DNA of 54,420 bases from Candidatus Roizmanbacteria bacterium RIFCSPLOWO2_01_FULL_37_16 (GTDB taxonomy: Bacteria; Patescibacteriota; Microgenomatia; UBA1406; GWC2-37-13), in contig MGAI01000004.1 in assembly GCA_001789695.1 (NCBI GenBank), positions 1-54,420 of the forward strand. Direction: 5' to 3'. Numbering within the stretch: position 1 is the first letter of the stretch; each line of letters begins with the position of its first letter. The notes beneath the pieces were generated by a model that saw only the letters and a program-made list of their open reading frames with translations, did no database searches and was not told where the DNA came from. The position numbers were made by a program, and so were the translations under genes. Shown here in pieces: positions 33,021 to 40,482 of this stretch.

Positions 33021-33455
33021 TCATAATACTACAGCTTTTTTTACAGATTCCAGATGAATTAGATACATCGAATGAAGCGGTACAGGAAGCTTGTTTGGCT
33101 TAAACCAACCGATTTTTTCCATCTTTGAAGTGTTACCGATTTTTACTTTTCTGGGATCAACCTTCGCAGCATATAAAATTGCGATCCAGTGAGTTTTTAC
33201 TTTGCCTTCATTTCTAATTACGTTATTAAAACCAACTGGAACTAGTTTTTCGATATTGCAACAATATTCTTCTTTTACTTCTCTTTTCATAGTCTGCTCG
33301 AAACTTTCGCCAAATTTCATAGCTCCTCCACCGCAATCCCAACGGCCTTTTTCATCTCGACACTTTTGACTTCTTTTATGAAGTAATAGATTTCCTTTGC
33401 CGTCATGGCAATAAAAAACACATGTAACGCCTATATAATCTACCCCTTTTTTCAT
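33021..33455 (-). CDS. Nudix hydrolase
   Basis: A 144-residue pyrophosphohydrolase. The Nudix box is GGGAMKFGESFEQTMKREVKEEY (about 42-64), agreeing with G-x5-E-x7-R-E-x2-E-E. Flanking strands (VFYCHDGKGNLLLHKRS, WIAILYAAKVDP) fit the fold. The substrate cannot be named; nucleoside diphosphate derivatives or damaged nucleotides are typical. Divergent from the TrpR-like gene, with palindromes on both sides. Confidence 0.92.
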   Translation of the reverse strand: MKKGVDYIGVTCVFYCHDGKGNLLLHKRSQKCRDEKGRWDCGGGAMKFGESFEQTMKREVKEEYCCNIEKLVPVGFNNVIRNEGKVKTHWIAILYAAKVDPRKVKIGNTSKMEKIGWFKPNKLPVPLHSMYLIHLESVKKAVVL

Positions 33456-33532
33456 ATATTAGTTAAATTTAGTTGATTTTACAGGAAAAACAAGAATTTT
33501 GTGGCATATAATCCATTGAATTATATAATTCA

Positions 33533-33568
33533 TGAATGTATTAATTAATCAATTAATCGGAACATTCA
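33533..33568. promoter_or_regulatory. Palindrome 2, in front of the TrpR-like gene
   Basis: TGAATGTATTAATTAAT, centre CA, ATTAATCGGAACATTCA: 17-bp arms with four mismatches in the middle of each arm. It lies between a -10-like TATAAT (about 33524-33529) and the likely start codon at 33577, a position suited to repression of the TrpR-like gene. Confidence 0.6.
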
Positions 33569-33576
33569 TAATAAAC

Positions 33577-34017
33577 ATGACGAGAATTTCCAGAAGAATA
33601 TTAAAAGAAAATTTACTTCTTAAGTTACATAGTTTATTCTTTGAAATAATGTCACAATATAGTAGCAAAGAAAGTTTTTTAGAATTAATAGATGATATTT
33701 TATCACCAACTGAAAAAATTATGCTGACGAAAAGAGTAGCAATTATTTATTTGTTAATAAAAGGAGTTGACTATCGAGATATAGCAAATGTTTTAAAAGT
33801 ATCAACTGGAACTGTTGTTTTATACGCAGCCAAATTCTATAAAAGGGACTCGAAAATAGTTAAAATGATTAAAACAATGCTTAAAAAAGAAAAGTTTTTT
33901 AACTTTCTGGAAGATGTTTTTGCAGATTTAAGTATACAACCAGGTCTAAAGATCGGTGATTGGCAGAGATATTGGAATCATAAAAGACGCCAACAAGAGA
34001 GAAAAATTCTACCTTAA
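33577..34017 (+). CDS. TrpR/YerC-family DNA-binding protein
   Basis: A 146-residue protein with a Trp-repressor-like helix-turn-helix: ILSPTEKIMLTKRVAIIYLLIKGVDYRDIANVLKVSTGTVVLYAAKF (about residues 45-90 from this start), in which DYRDIANVLKVSTGTVV is the HTH. The C-terminus is basic. An upstream in-frame ATG at 33532 would add 15 residues encoded by palindrome 2, so MTRISRRIL at 33577 is preferred. It may regulate itself and the divergent Nudix gene through the palindromes; the ligand is unknown. Palindrome 3 begins 6 bp after its stop codon. Confidence 0.8.
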   Translation: MTRISRRILKENLLLKLHSLFFEIMSQYSSKESFLELIDDILSPTEKIMLTKRVAIIYLLIKGVDYRDIANVLKVSTGTVVLYAAKFYKRDSKIVKMIKTMLKKEKFFNFLEDVFADLSIQPGLKIGDWQRYWNHKRRQQERKILP

Positions 34018-34023
34018 TCATGA

Positions 34024-34053
34024 ATGTATCGATTAATCAATTAATCGATACAT
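34024..34053. promoter_or_regulatory. Palindrome 3, after the TrpR-like gene
   Basis: ATGTATCGATTAAT, centre CA, ATTAATCGATACAT: perfect 14-bp arms. No T-run follows, so it is not an ordinary terminator. It shares the central 18 bp with palindrome 1. Confidence 0.75.
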
Positions 34054-34148
34054 ATTCGAAAAGAGAATCTGGTAAGCCGTTAGACAAGAGCAAGTCGTGA
34101 GAAAGAAGGATGGGTAGAAAGATTTGTTAATAATGATTTTTGTCGTGG

Positions 34149-34718
34149 TTACTTCACTTTAATTTGAGCATGCTTCGTCTGATACCCAATTTTATCGAGG
34201 ACTTTGCCGGTTGTCTCGAGAGGACCCGAAGAGTAAGTGTCAATAACTAAAGTAAAATATTTAGGGTCAAAAAAATTATAATCACCATAAATTCTGTTCC
34301 ATTCATTAAAGTTAACACTTTCCCTTTGTTTTATAAATTCCTTAGCTTGCTCGATTGAGATTTTATCGCGATTTACGACTCGGTCGACCTTTAATGCTTC
34401 ATCACTACAAACAAGAAGTACACGGAGAGTATTTTTTAGATCTCTTGCCATAAATCCAGCCAACCAGGCCTCAATGACATAGTGACCTTCCTTGGTTAAG
34501 AGTTTTCTGGTTCTAGCATCAAGCGCATTATGAAATTTTTTATCAGCGAGATTGGCTAGAGGTTGGATGTATTCCTTAGCAAAATCTCGTAAAAGTTGAC
34601 CACCTGAAGTAAACTTCCAACCATAAGGTTTTAAATATGGTTTGAGGTTATTGAGTAGGGTGTTTTTACCTGTTGCTACACCGCCTGAAATGGTGATGTT
34701 GTCGTATTTGAGTTTCAT
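34149..34718 (-). CDS. Cytidylate kinase-like P-loop kinase
   Basis: A 189-residue nucleotide kinase with P-loop ISGGVATGKNTLLNNL (about 11-26), followed by the GGQLLRDFAKEYIQPL segment, which in archaeal-type CMP kinases contacts the nucleotide (GGxxFRxxAKE). The LID-like part is RVVNRDKISIEQAKEFIKQRE. No E. coli-type Cmk insertion. It probably phosphorylates CMP, but AMP or other substrates are possible. The ATG overlaps the rseP stop by 4 bp. Confidence 0.75.
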   Translation of the reverse strand: MKLKYDNITISGGVATGKNTLLNNLKPYLKPYGWKFTSGGQLLRDFAKEYIQPLANLADKKFHNALDARTRKLLTKEGHYVIEAWLAGFMARDLKNTLRVLLVCSDEALKVDRVVNRDKISIEQAKEFIKQRESVNFNEWNRIYGDYNFFDPKYFTLVIDTYSSGPLETTGKVLDKIGYQTKHAQIKVK

Positions 34719-35884
34719 CTGTAGATTTTGATTATATCATTTATGGTTATAAGACCAGCTAAGGTTAAAAGAATAACAAAACCAATTAAATTAAGATTTC
34801 TTTCTAGATTTTGATTTATTCGTCTTTTTGTCAACCATTCATAGACGACTAATGCAAATCTTCCTCCGTCAAGAGCAGGAAAAGGTAAAATATTTATAAA
34901 TCCCAATGACAAGCTAAGTAGTGCTAAGAGATTGAGAGTATTTAAGGTTAATTTTTTACCTGATGATTGGACAGTTTCATCAATAATCCTGAAAATACCA
35001 AGCGGACCAGCTGATCCTTCCGCAACTGGCTGCAAAGATTTTTCTTTGGCTGATTGGTTAATTAGAAATCGCATCCCTTCCAAATTATAGGCGGTGACAT
35101 TATAGGACTGTAAAAAACCCATGAATAATCGATCAAGAACTGTATCGTATTTTATTATGGTTGCCTCGACCAGATTTATACCGATGATAGCTCTTTTAAG
35201 CTCCGGGTCATAACGAGGTATAACTTGAACAATTTTTTTTTCATCATTGATGATATTTTCCAAGTCAAGATAAATTGGTGTATCTTTCGACTTTTTAACA
35301 AGTTCGATAAATTGTTCCGGTTTGCTGATTGGATACCAGATAATTTGTCCACTCTTAGTCTTTACACCTATGCGTGATGTCAAATCACCTATTTGAATTT
35401 TGGTTTTGGATGCAGGTGATTTTTTGACAACTGCGCCAATTACTACCCTATTTTCTTGACTACCAAATCTGAAATTATAGTCATTAATTAGAGGCATTGG
35501 TTCTGATTTAAAATTATTTAAAGAAAGGGTTATGTAATAAAGAAATATTGCCAGCAAGAAATTCATCAAAACTCCAGCAACAATAATAAGACTTTTAGTT
35601 TGTGGGTGTTTAAATGCGAAAGCCCGGCTTTGTTTTTGTTCTAATGGGTAGGGATCTGACTCAACCTGATGATACTCTTCCCCATACAACTTGACAAATC
35701 CTCCAAAGGGAATTAGATTGATACTATAAATAGTTTCGCCTATTTTTTTAGCAAAAATTCTTGGAGGGAAACCGAAACCGAATTCTTCAACTAATACTCC
35801 CTTTTTTTTGGCGACTAAAAAATGACCTAATTCATGAATCAGGACAAGAATACCTAAGACTAAGATAAAAATTAGTATTGACAT
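34715..35884 (-). CDS. rseP: RseP-type site-2 protease (M50)
   Basis: Integral membrane zinc protease that cleaves transmembrane anchors. The 389 residues begin with a membrane helix containing HELGH (17-21) and FLVAKKKG, FGFGFPPRI, a PDZ-like domain (about 150-230) and the second metal motif LPFPALDGGRF in the C-terminal helices. Located between frr and the CMP-kinase-like gene as a remnant of the rpsB-tsf-frr-rseP gene order; pyrH, uppS, cdsA and dxr are missing from this neighbourhood. Confidence 0.93.
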   Translation of the reverse strand: MSILIFILVLGILVLIHELGHFLVAKKKGVLVEEFGFGFPPRIFAKKIGETIYSINLIPFGGFVKLYGEEYHQVESDPYPLEQKQSRAFAFKHPQTKSLIIVAGVLMNFLLAIFLYYITLSLNNFKSEPMPLINDYNFRFGSQENRVVIGAVVKKSPASKTKIQIGDLTSRIGVKTKSGQIIWYPISKPEQFIELVKKSKDTPIYLDLENIINDEKKIVQVIPRYDPELKRAIIGINLVEATIIKYDTVLDRLFMGFLQSYNVTAYNLEGMRFLINQSAKEKSLQPVAEGSAGPLGIFRIIDETVQSSGKKLTLNTLNLLALLSLSLGFINILPFPALDGGRFALVVYEWLTKRRINQNLERNLNLIGFVILLTLAGLITINDIIKIYR

Positions 35885-35963
35885 ACAATAAAAATCTTAA
35901 ATTCAAATTTTCAAATGTTCAAAACTGTTTCGAATTTAGATTTTTTCTAATTAGTATTTGTTT

Positions 35964-36524
35964 TTAGATCTGCATGATCTCCTTCTCTTTATTCGTTCTT
36001 ATTTGTTGTAATTGTTCCATATATTTTTGTATTTCAGAATCGATTTCTTTCTCAAGTCTGAATTTATCGTCTTGAGTAAGATTTTTTGCTTCGTACAATT
36101 GTTTAATTTTTTTTCTTGCCTCATCGCGATAATTTCTAATAAAATTTTTTCGTTCCTCTGTTTTTTGATTGACTAATTTTAACAGTTTTTCCCGCTGTTC
36201 TTGGGAAAGGGGGGGAATTATAACCTTGATTTGATTGCCTTGAACCGAGGTCGTTAAACCCAAAGAAGACTTTAATATTGCTCGTTCAATGTCAACAAGA
36301 GTCGATGGATCAAAAGGTGTGATTAACAGCGCTGTTGCTCCTTCTGTTGCTGTAGTGGCAAGTTCTAAAAGTTTTAATTTGGACTGTCCAGCATAGGTTT
36401 CGACTAAAATGTTTTCAACCAGAGCTGGATTAGATTTGCCGGTCCGAATAGATTTAAAGTCTTCTTTTAAATAAATAAGAGTTTTTTCGGCGGATAGTTT
36501 GAACTGTTCTAATATTGAGTCCAT
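35964..36524 (-). CDS. frr: Ribosome recycling factor
   Basis: Splits post-termination ribosomes together with EF-G. From the ATG at 36524 it has 186 residues, the standard length, with FKSIRTGKSNPALVENILVE, LLITPFDPSTLVDIERAILKSSLGLT, IIPPLSQEQREKLLKLVNQ and RNYRDEARKKIKQLYE. A frame reaching 36563 adds 13 residues that no RRF has. It follows tsf by 45 bp. Confidence 0.95.
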   Translation of the reverse strand: MDSILEQFKLSAEKTLIYLKEDFKSIRTGKSNPALVENILVETYAGQSKLKLLELATTATEGATALLITPFDPSTLVDIERAILKSSLGLTTSVQGNQIKVIIPPLSQEQREKLLKLVNQKTEERKNFIRNYRDEARKKIKQLYEAKNLTQDDKFRLEKEIDSEIQKYMEQLQQIRTNKEKEIMQI

Positions 36525-36569
36525 ATATTTTATAGGATGCTCACGAATAATAACTAATTTCAACTAATC

Positions 36570-37025
36570 CTACTCTCCCATTTCCCAACGAATAAATCTA
36601 CCAACTTTAATATTTTCTCCAAACTTAAGGACTACTTCATTAATAAGATCAGATATTTTTTTATTAGGGTCACGAATATATTCTTGATTCATTAGCTCTT
36701 CAACATTTTTTGCAGGAATTGAAGCTATCTGCATGCATAGCTCATTGCCGAATTTTATTAATTCAGTATTATTTGCCACAAAATCAGTTTCACATAATAT
36801 TTCAACCAATGCAGCAATTTTTTTGTTATGGTGTATGTAACTAAAAATAGCTCCCTGAGAGGTTGAATGGTTTATCTTATCTTTAATATTTTCAATACCC
36901 CATTTTCTTAACAATTTTTTCGCTTCTAAAATATCATTGTTACTTTGTTCTAGCGCTTTTTTGCAAAGCGCAATAGAAATTCCTGTTTCTAATCGTAGTT
37001 GTTTTAATTTTTTTATATCTAGCAT
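36570..37025 (-). CDS. tsf: Elongation factor Ts, short form
   Basis: Nucleotide exchange factor of EF-Tu. The 151 residues contain the UBA-like N-terminal domain (KKLKQLRLETGISIALCKKALEQSNNDILEAKKLLRKWGI) and one dimerisation domain with LVEILCETDFVANNTELIKFGNELC. At about half the E. coli length it resembles the compact forms of chloroplast or Thermus type. It follows rpsB by 71 bp, with a palindromic repeat in between. Confidence 0.93.
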   Translation of the reverse strand: MLDIKKLKQLRLETGISIALCKKALEQSNNDILEAKKLLRKWGIENIKDKINHSTSQGAIFSYIHHNKKIAALVEILCETDFVANNTELIKFGNELCMQIASIPAKNVEELMNQEYIRDPNKKISDLINEVVLKFGENIKVGRFIRWEMGE

Positions 37026-37031
37026 AGTAGT

Positions 37032-37068
37032 TTATTAGTGGGATCCCTCGTCGTTTAGCTCCTCGGGA
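37032..37068. repeat. Palindromic repeat between rpsB and tsf
   Basis: Contains GGGATCCCTCG and CTCCTCGGGATGACG, a loose inverted repeat of the GGGATCCC...GGGATGAC type that occurs several times in the window. Confidence 0.5.
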
Positions 37069-37096
37069 TGACGTACTAATTAATGTATGATGTTCG

Positions 37097-37783
37097 TCAT
37101 TTTTTAGCTTTTATATAAGCCTCAACAATCTGATTTACTATATACTCAATTGAAGAAAGAGAGTCATCATTGGCTGGAATTGGAAAATCAACCAGATCTG
37201 GGTCAACATTGGTATCGGTGATGGCAACAACGGGTATATTTTTTTTACGTGCTTCGATGACAGCGTTTTTTTCTTTTTTTATATCAACAATAAAAAAAGC
37301 ATCTGGTAACTTTTCAAGCTGAATAAGGCCACCATATGCTCTTTCTAATTTTAAAAGCTGCTTTTCTAATTTTATTCTGTCATGTTTGACATATTTATTC
37401 CAAGCTCCTTCCTCCTTATCTTTTTTCATTTGGCTAAGTTTTTTTATATTTTTAGTTATGGTTTCAAAGTTAGTCAGTAAACCAGCCGGCCATTTAGCGG
37501 TAACATAGGGAATAGAGGTTTTTTGACATAAAGTTTGAATTTGAGAAGAGGCGATCTTTTTAGTTGCCACCAACAAAAATAATTTTTTTTGTTTAGCTAG
37601 CTCTTGGATAAATTGCTTAGCTTCGTCAAGGAGCTTAGTAGTTTTTGTAAGATCAATCACCGAAACTCCAGCCTCATTTTTATAGATATATTTTTTGGCT
37701 TTAGGGTGAACTCGGTTTGTCTTATGGCCTAAATGGGCTTTGGCGACGAATAGTTCTTCAATTTGCTTGGAGACTTCTTCCAT
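37097..37783 (-). CDS. rpsB: 30S ribosomal protein uS2
   Basis: The 228 residues have the S2 landmarks: AHLGHKTNRVHPKAKKYIY, VSVIDLTKTTKLLDEA, LLVATKKIASSQI, YVTAKWPAGLLTNFETI, LPDAFFIVDIKKEKNAVIEA and VVAITDTNVDPDLVDFPIPANDDSLSSI. First gene of rpsB-tsf-frr-rseP on the minus strand, 35 bp after galU. Confidence 0.96.
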   Translation of the reverse strand: MEEVSKQIEELFVAKAHLGHKTNRVHPKAKKYIYKNEAGVSVIDLTKTTKLLDEAKQFIQELAKQKKLFLLVATKKIASSQIQTLCQKTSIPYVTAKWPAGLLTNFETITKNIKKLSQMKKDKEEGAWNKYVKHDRIKLEKQLLKLERAYGGLIQLEKLPDAFFIVDIKKEKNAVIEARKKNIPVVAITDTNVDPDLVDFPIPANDDSLSSIEYIVNQIVEAYIKAKK

Positions 37784-37818
37784 TTGTCCATTGTACCAAC
37801 GCAGGGAAAGATTTGCAA

Positions 37819-38700
37819 TTAATGTTTAGGTAGATCTTTGAGGAATTTACGAAATTCTCCGTTGATCTCTGTATGAGTTAAAGCAAACTCGACTACCGTT
37901 TTTAAATACTCTAGTTTATTTCCTGTATCAAAATATTTTCCATTATTGATTTCGCAAGCGTAGATTGGCACACCTTGTTTTTTTAGCTCATTAATTGCAT
38001 CCACAAGCCAAATCTCTCCACTTTTACCCGGTTTCAAATTTTTTAAAGCTTTAAAAATTTCAGGCGGAAGAATATAAGCTCCGTGGGTGGCTAGATTTGA
38101 AGGTGCATTAGTAGGTAGAGGTTTCTCAACGATTTTCATAATTTTATGAACTGTTCCATCCACAGGTTCAAGCTCTGCAATTCCGTACCTACTTAAATGG
38201 TCTTTTGATTCAATCCTAACACCTGAGATCATTATCCCTCCATATTTTTTCCAGGCATCTATCATCTGTTTAAGTCTAGGCGGTTTTGCATAAATAAATT
38301 CGTCTCCCCACATCACAGCGAATGGCTCTGTCCCGATAATGGGTTCTGCAGAAAGGACTGGAGTGCCATTTCCATATGCGCCCTTTTGTCTGATGTAAAT
38401 AAAATTAGCCATTTCTGAGATATTGATTAGTTCATGTAAAAGATGATCTTTTTTACCTTGTCTTAAGTTGTTAACTAAATCCGCATTTGGACTGTCAAAA
38501 TGATCTTCAATGGCTCTTTTACTCCAACCTGTGACTATAATTACATCTTCAATCCCAGAAGCGACAGCTTCTTCAACCACATATTGGATGACGGGTTTAT
38601 CGACAACAGGAAGCATCTCTTTGGGCATCGCTTTAGTTTGGGGAAGAAAGCGTGTGCCAAAGCCAGCAGCAGGAATGACAACTTTAGAAATTTTATTCAT
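37819..38700 (-). CDS. galU: UTP-glucose-1-phosphate uridylyltransferase
   Basis: Makes UDP-glucose for surface polysaccharides. The 293 residues start with the nucleotide-binding VVIPAAGFGTRFLPQTKAMPKEMLPVVDKPVIQYVVEEAV, followed by DVIIVTGWSKRAIEDHFD, IRQKGAYGNGTPVLSAE, WGDEFI and GKYFDTGNKLEYLKTVVEFAL. Complete and typical. It may supply sugars for the GT-C enzyme at 10.6 kb. Confidence 0.95.
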   Translation of the reverse strand: MNKISKVVIPAAGFGTRFLPQTKAMPKEMLPVVDKPVIQYVVEEAVASGIEDVIIVTGWSKRAIEDHFDSPNADLVNNLRQGKKDHLLHELINISEMANFIYIRQKGAYGNGTPVLSAEPIIGTEPFAVMWGDEFIYAKPPRLKQMIDAWKKYGGIMISGVRIESKDHLSRYGIAELEPVDGTVHKIMKIVEKPLPTNAPSNLATHGAYILPPEIFKALKNLKPGKSGEIWLVDAINELKKQGVPIYACEINNGKYFDTGNKLEYLKTVVEFALTHTEINGEFRKFLKDLPKH

Positions 38701-38748
38701 GAAAATATTATGCGAATGATGCGAATCTGCCTAGATATTAGCATCATT

Positions 38749-39165
38749 TTACTCGAAGTTTATACTTATTTTATTTGCTATTTTGATATTGGGTTCAACG
38801 GTAGCTTCAATTTCGGCAACTCCAGGTGTATTAGAGGAGATTTTAAATGTAGCTTTGCCATTGTTATCGGTTTTAACAATTTTTTTATCTAAGCTACCTA
38901 AAGAATTTGTCAGAGTTACGACTTTATCAGCCAGTGGCCTATTGGATTGGCTTATGACAAATACATTTATCACTGATTCTGATATTCCATCTGCTACCAC
39001 GGCTCGAATAGGCCAGGCTAGTATCATAGAGCGAACAGGAGAAGGTGTATACCCCTCTTTTGCTCGAGTAAGACTTATTAGGGGATCTTTGAAAATTAAG
39101 GCACCGACGAATAAAGCAAAAGTTATAAAAAAGAGCATTATGAGAGCAACAAGCTTCTTATCCAT
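38749..39165 (-). CDS. Membrane-anchored protein with one bacterial Ig-like domain
   Basis: From the ATG at 39165, 138 residues: an N-terminal membrane helix (MDKKLVALIMLFFITFALFV, about 5-22), a short linker, and an Ig-like (Big_1/invasin type) domain with ADGISESVINVFVISQSNRPLADKVVTLTNS, the DNNGKATFKISS strand and TPGVAEIEATV. It should sit on the outside of the cell membrane. The longer frame to 39291 runs through its promoter and a repeat and is not used. Confidence 0.8.
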   Translation of the reverse strand: MDKKLVALIMLFFITFALFVGALIFKDPLISLTRAKEGYTPSPVRSMILAWPIRAVVADGISESVINVFVISQSNRPLADKVVTLTNSLGSLDKKIVKTDNNGKATFKISSNTPGVAEIEATVEPNIKIANKISINFE

Positions 39166-39177
39166 GGTTATAACCGA

Positions 39178-39207
39178 ATTATAAAACAACCAGTTAACAT
39201 TTGTCAA
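39178..39207 (-). promoter_or_regulatory. Consensus promoter of the Ig-like protein gene
   Basis: Minus strand TTGACA (39207-39202), 18-bp spacer, TATAAT (39183-39178). Both hexamers are perfect. The ATG is 12 nt beyond the -10. Confidence 0.75.
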
Positions 39208-39221
39208 ATGACGTCGATAAC

Positions 39222-39326
39222 ACAATGATTTCGACGTCATCATGAGCAAAGCGAAGGATCCTAATATAATCTGGATTCCCACTTTCGCCACGTCAGACGT
39301 GGCTTTCGCGGGAATGACAATTACGG
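39222..39326. repeat. Cluster of intergenic palindromic repeats
   Basis: Two elements lie side by side. One contains TTTCGACGTCATCATGAGCAAAGCGAAGGAT. The other runs GGATTCCC...CCACGTCAGACGTGG...GCGGGAATGAC, whose centre CCACGTC-A-GACGTGG has a 7-bp stem. They fill the gap between two minus-strand genes. Confidence 0.65.
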
Positions 39327-40445
39327 GATAATTTTTTTTTCTTTAAGTACTTCAATTACCTTTTTATGGATAAGCAAAGGAGATAAAAGTTTTCCATCTA
39401 TAGTACAGTCGATCTTGACCCAATGTTTGTATTTATGAGATAGATATAAATACATCTGTTCAGTCATAAGTCTATGTTCTGGATCGCTTTCATGGATGTC
39501 TTTTTTTTTATCTAAAAGATATTTTCTTTCTTTTTTTTTATGGCTGAGTTTCATGGCGATATACCATGGAACATATAAATAAATAACTATATCTTCTTTT
39601 GGCATCTTGTGAACCTTATATTCCAGTTCATACAGCCATTTAAGAAATTCTTCTCTTAGTTTTTCTTTCTTAAATTTAGAACTTTGATGAGCGAGATTTG
39701 AAGTTACATAGCGATTTGAAATGATAATGCCACCCTTCTTTAAAAAAAGATTCATTTCATTTTTGGCAGAGACTCGATCAAGAGCATAGGCCAGTGATAT
39801 TAAGTAGGGAGAAACTTGCTGAATTGTGCCAAACTCTCCGCGTAAAAATTTTGCTACTGTTTTACCATGAAATGAATGTTGATATTGAGGAAAATCAAGA
39901 TATTTAGTGGAAAATTTAAGTTTTTTTAAATACTCAAGTAACAGTTTTGCTTGAGTGGTTTTTCCAGATCCGTCCTCTCCGTCGATGACCACTAGTCTCC
40001 CCTTTTTTTCTAAAGTTGATTTAATGTGGTTAAAAAAATCTCTGATCAGGAAAGATAATTTATCAAAGTTATAATATTCGAAAAAAAGGTTCTCGGCTGG
40101 ATTACCAGCAATTATGGGAGATATTTTATCCTCAAATCCTTCTAAGACTAATGCCATTACAGGTTTTTCTTTATTTAAGGCATAGGTAATCTCCGATCCT
40201 ACACCAAGCGATGGTCTAGAGACTTCGGCGATGATACAATCTGACTGATCGATAGATTTTCGTTCTCGTTCAAAAATTTGTCTTTTTGTGAGGCTTTTAT
40301 CTCGATTAAGCAGCTTCTTATCAATAATTTGTTCTCCTGATAAGATATTCACTCCACTCCTTTTAATTAAGTAAATAATTTTCCCATACTGCTTTTTTAG
40401 ATCACCATCGTAGGAAGTTGCTGCAGTAAAATAAACATTGAGCAT
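39321..40445 (-). CDS. Fusion of a dNMP N-hydrolase (Rcl/DNPH1-like) domain and thymidylate kinase
   Basis: From the ATG at 40445, 374 residues with two domains. Residues 1-135 resemble the nucleoside 2-deoxyribosyltransferase/Rcl family: NVYFTAATSYDGDL at the start and DQSDCIIAEVSRPSLGVGSEITYALNKEKPVMAL, including the E-V-S-x-P-S-x-G-V-G-x-E motif with the nucleophile glutamate. Residues 145-374 are a thymidylate kinase: RLVVIDGEDGSGKTTQAKLL (P-loop), YLDFPQYQHSFHGKTVAKFLRGEFG, ALDRVSAKNE and SNRYVTSNLAHQ. The N-terminal half could remove bases from unwanted dNMPs, while the kinase makes dTDP. The longer start at 40469 adds eight residues of no known domain. Confidence 0.85.
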   Translation of the reverse strand: MLNVYFTAATSYDGDLKKQYGKIIYLIKRSGVNILSGEQIIDKKLLNRDKSLTKRQIFERERKSIDQSDCIIAEVSRPSLGVGSEITYALNKEKPVMALVLEGFEDKISPIIAGNPAENLFFEYYNFDKLSFLIRDFFNHIKSTLEKKGRLVVIDGEDGSGKTTQAKLLLEYLKKLKFSTKYLDFPQYQHSFHGKTVAKFLRGEFGTIQQVSPYLISLAYALDRVSAKNEMNLFLKKGGIIISNRYVTSNLAHQSSKFKKEKLREEFLKWLYELEYKVHKMPKEDIVIYLYVPWYIAMKLSHKKKERKYLLDKKKDIHESDPEHRLMTEQMYLYLSHKYKHWVKIDCTIDGKLLSPLLIHKKVIEVLKEKKIIP

Positions 40446-40482
40446 AATTAGGTGATACAAATGCTGCAAATCTGTATGCTAA

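Noticed and set aside
39166-39291. N-terminal extension of the Ig-like protein
   Set aside because: It is read through a perfect TTGACA-18-TATAAT promoter and a repeat; the internal start precedes the membrane anchor.
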